Assembly (NCBI GenBank): GCA_009761415.1
Contig: QUOL01000028.1
Location: 146,235-210,234, forward strand
From: Sarcomyxa edulis
Taxonomy: Eukaryota; Basidiomycota; Agaricomycetes; Agaricales; Mycenaceae
Length of the DNA stretch: 64,000 bases
Direction: 5' to 3'
Part shown: one piece after another, positions 57,480 through 64,000 of the stretch
How the letters are laid out: each line of letters starts with the position of its first letter
Numbering within the stretch: the stretch's first letter is position 1
Program-made: the position numbers and the translations under genes
Notes under the pieces: generated by a model
Database searches by the model: none
Seen by the model: only the letters and a program-made list of their open reading frames with translations
Told to the model about the DNA's origin: nothing

Positions 57480-58213
57480 AAATCTGGGTGGTGTACTAGG
57501 TGTGTCCTCAGTCTACACACATTCATAAATGAACGATGACTTCTCGTTTTGATCGAGGCATGAGGGGCTTCCCGAATTGGGATGCCATAGCCTACGGCCC
57601 GGGCCGCTTGACCTTGCGTGACGTAGCCATGGTCTCGTCTCCCCACCAGGACCAAATTGTCCTATTAATTGACCTTATACATTTTCCTCTAACACGTCCA
57701 ACAACTGAAATCTCAACTTCCTCTAGACTCGTTTTCAGGGCGGTTGTCTGACTTTGCAAGTGGATCAAGGGCGCGCACCTCAATTTTCGACCCATCTCTT
57801 ATTCTCTGACACCCGCAAACACTTCAAAGTCGCCGTCGTTTTTAGTGCTATTCGATCCTACTCACCGATCCCATCCAATCCTACTCAGAAACAGCTCCGC
57901 TCGCCCACATTAAGACCGTGGCACGTTGAGAGGCAGGAACTCGTCCGACTCATATCATGCGTCTGCAGCTACAGCCCTAGTTCAGTGACGTCTCCGGTGA
58001 GGTTGCCCTGTGGCCATTAATTGAGGTCCTATTATTGATGAGCATTTTTCTGCAACAGTGTCCGTACGTGTATCCAACAAGGTGACGGCGAGTATAATTG
58101 AATTCTTCACTCAAAAAGAAATATACATCGTATACTGGCACTCACGAGAAGCAAGGGAAATGAAGGTGTGGCATGAAGAAGAATGGACAAGTAGAGATCC
58201 TGAAAAATGGGGT
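57480..58213. other. Upstream region of the kinase-like gene, otherwise unassigned
   Basis: Short frames on both strands. An ATG-started minus-strand frame near 57,630 (MATSRKVKRPGP) ends at once. Nothing further is supported. Confidence 0.4.
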
Positions 58214-58395
58214 CTAGTTATAGGACTCGCTGATCCGAGTCGAAGTCCTTGATATGACATCAGCAGAGTAATTTACAGCCTCTCTATCCTGTTCACGAAG
58301 CTTTTTCAGTAGGTCAGAAAACTTGTCAGGATACCACTTGAGAAGCTCCGTCATAACCAAGTCCTTTCGAAATTTATAGTGGCGACGTACGAAGA
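58214..58395 (-). pseudogene. Terminal exon of an unrecognised gene, fused to the TOM1 fragment
   Basis: The minus strand reads RRHYKFRKDLVMTELLKWYP, DKFSDLLKKLREQDREAV and ends at TAG. It is a charged, helical, protein-like segment in a different frame from the TOM1 piece, and begins exactly where TOM1 similarity stops. No upstream exon for it was found, so the join looks like a rearrangement point. Confidence 0.4.
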
Positions 58396-59812
58396 ACTGT
58401 CTGTGACTGCATACGCCTTCAAGTGGTTGAATAGAAGTGCGACACCATCACGATTGACAAATTGAGTAGCGACTTTGTGATCGCGCATGAGCAAGACGAA
58501 CAGACGGAGAATTGAAAGTAACTCGCCGCTGGGTAGGTTAAGTATAGCGAGGAGCCGGAGACAGAAATCAAATGATAGAGCGCGCTTCAGCAAGAGGTGG
58601 GCCAGTAGAAATGTCCTCCGCGACAATGAGTTCATCTTCTTTGGGTGAAGTGATAGCACGAGGCTCGTTGCTCAACGTCAACAGTGATTCGGTGACCAAC
58701 CGATGTGCAGCCAACCATTTGGGTACGTAGGGATGTTGGTCATCCGTACTGAGAGGATTGGACAGCAGGAGGGCCAACAAATTGTCCATCTGCGTAGCCC
58801 GGAGTTCAGTCCCTAGAAAGGAAGGTGTCTCGCAAAGAACAAGAGCGAGAAGTTGGCATCGATTAGCGAGTGGTTGTTCTTGAACATCATATGCAGAAGG
58901 AGAGAACACTTTGACATTCTCCACGAGATCGCGGACCGACTGCTGCTGATGCGGAGTGACGGGGCGGATGAATGCGATATGAAGGTCAAAGATCAAGGAA
59001 ATGTGCTCATCGACCAATAATAATGCCTTTCAACCAATTCCAACCCGAAGTGGTTCTTGTGCTTCATCCAGTTCCTTCCGCCACTCCTCCGTAGATTTTC
59101 CTTGGACCACAGGTTCAGCGGACGGAATGAGAGAATCACTAGTAGCAGATGCCTCTGGAACATCGTTGACCGTCGGATCCGCAACAACCTCGTCATCGCG
59201 ATAGATGGAGTGTCGATGGGCATAGCCTCGGCTGCAACCCCGTAATTATCAACTGCTGCTTCGATGACAGGAGCGACATCCAGAGGAGCGGGATTGACAT
59301 CAGCTGCACTTTCAGGAACCACAGGATCGGGATCAGGGGGCAAGGGGAACGGAAGCAACTCTGTTGCTGCATTATGTAACGTTGTTGTGGGTCCGCACCA
59401 GAGTGCGTTCGGCAGCTGATTGAGGAAACCCCATGTCCGTGAGTTGTCGGATGCGACCTTCGTCAGGTCCATTGATTCTCGGCACTGCTCCAGATACGAT
59501 ACGCTCTGCAGAAATATCACCTTTTGGTTCCTCGTTCTCGCCATTTGTGGGCTCGAGAACCGTCTGCACTACGGATTTACTGACACTGAGAGGCGCTGAA
59601 ATTAACTAAGAGGCTTCCTAAAGATCGCGTACTACAGGCAACGCTGCTAAACGTAGTTTGATGAGGAAACTATGCGTTTCGAAATAGTCGGGGTCGGTGT
59701 CCTTCTTGTCACGGTTCAGGAGCATCACAGTTTGACCCGATTCGAAGAGCGGCTTGGACGAGATGATGGGGTGAAGGAGATGCGGAGCCACTTGGAGACC
59801 TCCATAGGCATG
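58375..59812 (-). pseudogene. TOM1/HUWE1 HECT ubiquitin-ligase fragment
   Basis: The minus strand reads LHPIISSKPLFESGQT, NRDKKDTDPDYFETHSFLIK, LRLAALPVVRDL, then a UBA-type segment (RIRQLTDMGFPQSAAERTLV), a Pro/Ala/Val-rich linker, KSTEEWRKELDEAQEP, LLLVDEHISLIFDLHIAFI and PPLAEARSIIFDFCLRLLAI. This is the central part of TOM1-type E3 ligases; DUF908/DUF913 and the HECT domain are absent. Two TAG codons (59618-59620, 59606-59608) stand where Trp is expected, a TGA (59030-59032) where Arg is expected, and at least two frameshifts occur (after HNNVT, and before DDEVVAD). Truncated at both ends, it has no likely function. Confidence 0.8.
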
Positions 59813-59874
59813 TACGAGACTCAGACTTTGGGTAACATCTTAGCAATATGTGAGAGCAAGACAGTATGATGGCG

Positions 59875-60260
59875 TACCTACTGCTGCATTGAGACACAAC
59901 ATTCTCATGGAGGTACATAACTCAGTCATGCCTAAAGAGACATCACTGAGCGGACCTGACAGCAGCCGGTAGCACCCTGAGGACGCGAGCGACACCTTGT
60001 CAATTCTGATGACGTAGCGCCAGCTAGGGATTGGTAGAAGACGTGATACGAATGTTCCTCGTAATTAGGGATCTGGGTGAGATGTGATTTGTCGAGAACA
60101 TATGTTATGACCTCGGCAGAATTGATGGTAGACTTGATCACGTCCATCAAGTAGAGCTCGACGCAACGGCCGTGTCGTGAACCGTTGGGATTCATGGGGG
60201 ATTCAAAATTTGCAAATAAATCCAGCAGAGAGTCGAGGGCTGGTCAGCAAACTTGCTGTC
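59875..60260 (-). pseudogene. Myosin-motor fragment of a chitin synthase
   Basis: The minus strand reads LLDLFANFESPMNPNGSRHG, then RCVELYLMDV, EVITYVLDKSHLTQIPN, YEEHSYHVFYQSLAGAT and, after a frameshift, ASSGCYRLLSGPLSD and MTELCTSMRMLCLNA to a gtacgc donor. N-x-SRHG...LDKS-L...R/HSYHVFYQ-LAGA is the switch and relay part of a myosin head, and the ASSGCYRL continuation is what I recall from fungal chitin synthases with a myosin-like N-terminal domain, which build wall chitin at growing tips. The P-loop and the whole synthase part are absent. It directly abuts the TOM1 fragment in the same orientation. Confidence 0.72.
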
Positions 60261-62014
60261 TTCGCCTTCCCTTTGAGAATGAGTCGAGAGAGAAGAAACA
60301 TCAGTACATATGAGAGTAACAAGTCCAGTTACGGAGACGCACCCTGCGACCACATTCATCTTCTCGTGAGCAAATATGCATTTTGCTGCAAGTTTGAAAG
60401 TCGTAATGATTTTGACGAGGCGTCGTCAGCGATCGACCAAAGTGTCGTTTTGACTTGGAATACAGGCCGTCCATTCCAGATATACCGTGATTAGGAAGAA
60501 CGAGTGAAGAGACGATGCATGGCACATGATTCGGTGAGTGACTTCAGACTCGCCTTAGAGACCGCTCATGAAGGATCGAGAGCGCGACGAGGACTTTGAG
60601 ATCCATTTGGGTAGTAAGTTGATCCAGCCTGGTAGTTGAGAATGAGAGGTCGCATCAGAATGAGAAGTCAACCTTTTTACAAGACAGACGGCCTGAAAAG
60701 TACGTGGGTGACATAGCTGGTGTAGATTAACTGAATTCGACGAGAGTGAGAAGGAATTCGATCATCGCGTGATCGATCTGCTAAGTTGGTTCGCGTCCGA
60801 GTCTTAGTATCCTATCCGAGTCCTTTTTTTGACTCCTTTTGATTCTCAACTTCAGTCAACTTCTCGTCGACAGTCCATCCTTAGTGCTGCGAGTATTCTC
60901 TTCCACTTTCATGCTCCGTTCAGCTGACAGAGTCTGGGTAGTGATGCGCTGGCCTCGGGAATACTATTACAGGTTTAGATCCTTCTTTTCCGAATCAACT
61001 TCTACAAATTCGGGCAGGCGCGGCTGTGACAGGGTCACCGTTGTGCGTTGTGGGCTACTATGGACGTATTCTTTCGATGCCTCGTGCTACCTCATGATAC
61101 CTCATGATACCTTCCTTCTCAATGGATTCGGAACATACATGCGGTCTATCGAACCCCCGACTCCAACAGCTTTCGTCCCCCTTTTCTAAACATTCGACAC
61201 TGCCGAATATTTTCAAGCCAGTTATATTCCAGACCATGTCATGATAAGGAAGAACTAGCGCAATCGCTGGGTGCTAATTACGTAGGTTCCCATCACCCTT
61301 CGATGGGCACCCACCCCAAAAAGCAATTCTCAGTGATCATGGGGGTCGATCGGGCATATCTTGATATCGAATCTACATCTACTTTTACTATCTTCCGCGC
61401 TGGTTTGGGTATATACTCATAACGGCCTGCTTTTGATGCCAGTAGCTTAGGCAAATGCCCCTCGTCACGGTCACGTGCACCAACCCGCTGTGCCGAAATA
61501 TGCCCTCTCCATCGAAAACAAGCACCAGGGCTTTCATAGTCCCGGTGGTTCTCTCAAAAAAAAGTCTACATCAGAATAACCCGGGACCCGGTCGCATCCA
61601 GATCACCAGCAAAAATTCCAGTGTGCCACACCGAAAAGCCGGCTGCAAAGCGTATCGCGTCAACATCTCCGCTTATCTTTCAAGCGTCTGGATTTTGTGA
61701 TCGTTCAAAAGGTGATTATCCACTGATAGATGTGATTACACTGATAAAGCTCATCCGACCACTTAAAACATTTTATCCATCTGCCCCTTTTTGCACACTC
61801 ATGCTTGGGCGTTGAAATTCCACAAAATAATCGAAAATCTGCGGAGTCGGCTGGGCTGATTTGTCGGTATTCTCCGCTATCTGTCGCATAGCCTCCGTCA
61901 GGGTATAAAGTATCCCGATAAGTTCCCCATCTTTCTTCTTTACCACCATCATCTCCTCCCATTTTCCCCCGTTTCGCTTTTCTCCCCTGCACTCTAGCTA
62001 TCCTTGGTTCCACC
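60261..62014. other. Intergenic tract, no gene supported
   Basis: Short frames. Near 61,090 ctcatgatac is directly repeated. A short palindrome gatcatcgcgtgatcgat lies at about 60,761. A gggtataaag stretch near 61,902 could be a TATA box for the next reading frame. Confidence 0.4.
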
Positions 62015-62349
62015 GTGACCTCGATGTACTCTCTCTTGTCTCTACGCATGCTCCGGCATAGCACAAATCTCTTCCAGGTTAGACCGCCCCTGCCCATCAT
62101 CACCCAGACCACCAAGGATCAACATACGTCGTCGCTGGGCTCTGTCGACCCTAGCTCCTCGGATACTGTCTCCACCATCATTGGAGTGGCACAACTGGTA
62201 CGTCAACTCACATCCTCTTTATCGCTCACCGTTGTGTTGACATCTTCTCGATATAGGCGTCGACGATCCAACGGCCATCGACGTGGTACTGGTTAGCATG
62301 TCATATCTTCTCATATTCTCATAATATTAACCACTGCACTGTGTAGTAC
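62015..62349 (+). other. Possible small spliced gene start
   Basis: An ATG at 62024, about 120 bp after a tataaag, opens MYSLLSLRMLRHSTNLFQVR and a Ser/Thr-rich part, with a donor (gtacgtc) at about 62199 and an acceptor (gatatag) at about 62258. The N terminus is basic and amphipathic, as in mitochondrial presequences, but the product would be under 100 aa and I do not recognise it. Confidence 0.3.
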
Positions 62350-63080
62350 CTCGACGCTTCCGAGGACACTCTTTGGCGACCTTCTTTGGCGACAATTCTT
62401 GGCGACTTCGGCTTTCGCAACTTCGACTTCGAGACACGGTATGGGACATGAGGAGAGGGCAGCCCGGTAAGCATGTTGTGACTCTGTATTCAATCGTTAC
62501 TCTACTAACCGCTCATCGTATCAGATCTGGATGATCTTGGCGACCCTCTTTGGCGACTTCACATCGAAGCGAAAGTCAAGACGAGAGGACCATCGGATCT
62601 ATGGCGACACATCGATGGTGGCGGGGATTAGATGTCGTTTTGGTGAGTATGCTATACTATCCTTGTATTCTTTATTTGAGCTAACCACCATATCGGCGAA
62701 GATCTCAAGGCTCATGGCGACCCTCTTTGGCAGCATCTGGCAACATCGACATCGACATCAGGACACCTTCGACATGCCTCGAGACCGGATATCTCCAGGC
62801 CGAGGAACGACATCCACCAGGCGGGCGCTCTGGCGACGTATCGGGCGACCTTTGGCGACCTCGACTCGATGGCAACCTTCAAGACCAGGGACGACATCTG
62901 GCGACAAAAGACCAGAGATCGACGCATGCACCGGCTGTGTATTGCACCCCGTCTTCCAGGACAAGATCCGACACAAAGACCAGGGATCGACGCATTCACC
63001 GGCTGTGATTCAATTATGCACCCAGTCTTCCGACAAAGGGTAGCGTCAAGAGAGGGGATCGACGCATCCACCGACATTTG
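62350..63080 (+). repeat. Repeated exon-like units with TGGCGAC motifs
   Basis: tggcgac-type heptamers recur many times (for example near 62,385, 62,400, 62,540, 62,555, 62,603, 62,717, 62,831, 62,849, 62,896). Two longer units, about 62,468-62,560 and 62,640-62,735, each show a donor (ggtaagcatg / ggtgagtatg), a ctaacc branch-like site, and then an exon with gaccctctttggc. A further direct repeat of agrgatcgacgcat-cacc occurs near 62,915, 62,981 and 63,055. This looks like a duplicated exon-intron unit. Product unknown. Confidence 0.5.
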
Positions 63081-64000
63081 TGGCTTGCACCCCAAACATC
63101 CTCCCTGTTGGCCCCAGCTGCGTCTGGTGTATGTGTTTCACTGTATTTTTCTTGTTTGCGACTTGGGACGTCAATCACGGGCACGAAACTAGCTGAGTTT
63201 TTCTCTTGTAACATTCATGTTTGTTCAAGACGCTAAAGTCTTTCTACATAACCTCCAGGAGGTTGTGTGGTGAAACCAGTGAGTACATTCTGTTATCTCT
63301 ATCTCTAATACCGCTGACATTTCCATATACTCTCGACAGACTGGCCGACGCGGAGAAGGCGATGTCTGCCTGTGAGTCCTCTAGTCCTCTGAATTACCCT
63401 GATCCTTGTTTTCGCACACTACATCTTCGTCCCAGCCTTTTTACCCCTTATTTTCTTCTTTCCAGCTTTGCACAACTCCGCTCTTTCGCACGGTACATTT
63501 GCCTCCCTCTTTCCACACAATGACAGGGTACTGACATACTTCTTGTTTTTAGACGGCGATATTGACACTGTTAGATTAGGATCGATATTGTGAGTGATTC
63601 GCATGCTGTAGCGCTGATACATCTGCTTTTGGTAGACCTCGAACGACATTGATGTCGTTGAATTTATCGTGAGTCGTTCCTTCCCTCAGGGACGGTGAGG
63701 CTCCGGCCTTGCCGCGTGCAACCTTGTCGCGGTCCCTGGGCTTAAGGGTTGTCCGATCCTGTTTGACGGGGAGGCTTTCCTACCAATCGCACGTTAAATA
63801 CCCTCAACATCGTTTTTTCTGGTAACATCTCTACTTCCTTCGACCTTGCCTACTACTGTTGCTCAATCAAATATTCTTATCTAGATCGTGTGTCTATCTT
63901 CGACTGCGACGGATTGCCAGCGCATAGACCAGACGCGTGGGCGCGTTTGGTCACGTGGCATATTTCGGTATAGATAGGTAGCAAGAAAAAATGCAATAGA
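63081..64000. other. Right end of the window, unassigned
   Basis: Several donor/acceptor pairs (for example gtgagtaca near 63,275 with gacag near 63,340) surround very short exon-like pieces. No frame of useful length emerges. Confidence 0.35.

Noticed and set aside
62700..63200. Short direct repeats at 62.9-63.1 kb as a CRISPR array
   Set aside because: Units are few, imperfect and unevenly spaced, the genome is eukaryotic, and there are no cas genes.

Overview
This is eukaryotic DNA, most likely from a basidiomycete fungus of the Agaricomycetes type. Genes are split by many short introns (about 48-77 nt) with GTRNGT donors and CTRAY-like branch sites. The recognisable families (DUF6532, an OrsD-like zinc-finger protein, a JmjC protein of the fungal type, a TET/JBP-like dioxygenase, a chitin-synthase myosin head) fit that group. 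I could not fix the species. No tRNA, rRNA, CRISPR array or bacterial-type operon was seen.

Most of the window looks like decayed accessory DNA. The largest structural feature is a direct, almost perfect segmental duplication of about 8.9 kb (3266-12167 and 44605-53527, 41.3 kb apart). I see only one substitution and one homopolymer difference before the 3' edge. Both copies carry the same decayed cargo: a DUF6532 remnant with a lost splice donor, a rearranged CHD1 fragment, an unrecognised gene fragment containing a coding palindrome, and pieces of a dispersed repeat family that also occurs at 1-640 and 15.5-17.6 kb.

Between the copies, five better-preserved genes or near-genes can be assembled from consistent splice sites. 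They are an OrsD-like C2H2 protein (18.6-22.7 kb, +), a nuclear-looking protein of unknown function (23.3-25.4 kb, +), a partly broken coding unit (35.1-35.5 kb, +), a 14-exon JmjC-domain gene (36.9-41.2 kb, +) and a 5-exon TET/JBP-like dioxygenase gene (43.6-41.8 kb, -). The last two converge tail to tail. A 516-bp MITE-like element with seven phased motifs sits directly upstream of the JmjC gene, so demethylase-type and methylcytosine-oxidase-type enzymes are neighbours beside repeat-rich DNA.

The rest of the central and right-hand parts is a graveyard of truncated housekeeping-gene pieces: an ABC-F ATPase (31.6 kb), UTP20-like (33.7 kb), a possible UBR1-like piece (26 kb), a PHD finger (18.3 kb), TOM1/HUWE1 (58.4-59.8 kb) and, joined to it, a chitin-synthase myosin-motor piece (59.9-60.3 kb). 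A 528-aa gene with an intact kinase-like C-terminal domain lies at 55.5-57.5 kb (-). Several pseudogene stops fit C-to-T or G-to-A transitions, as expected of methylated, silenced DNA. The last 4 kb holds repeated exon-like units and nothing I could name.
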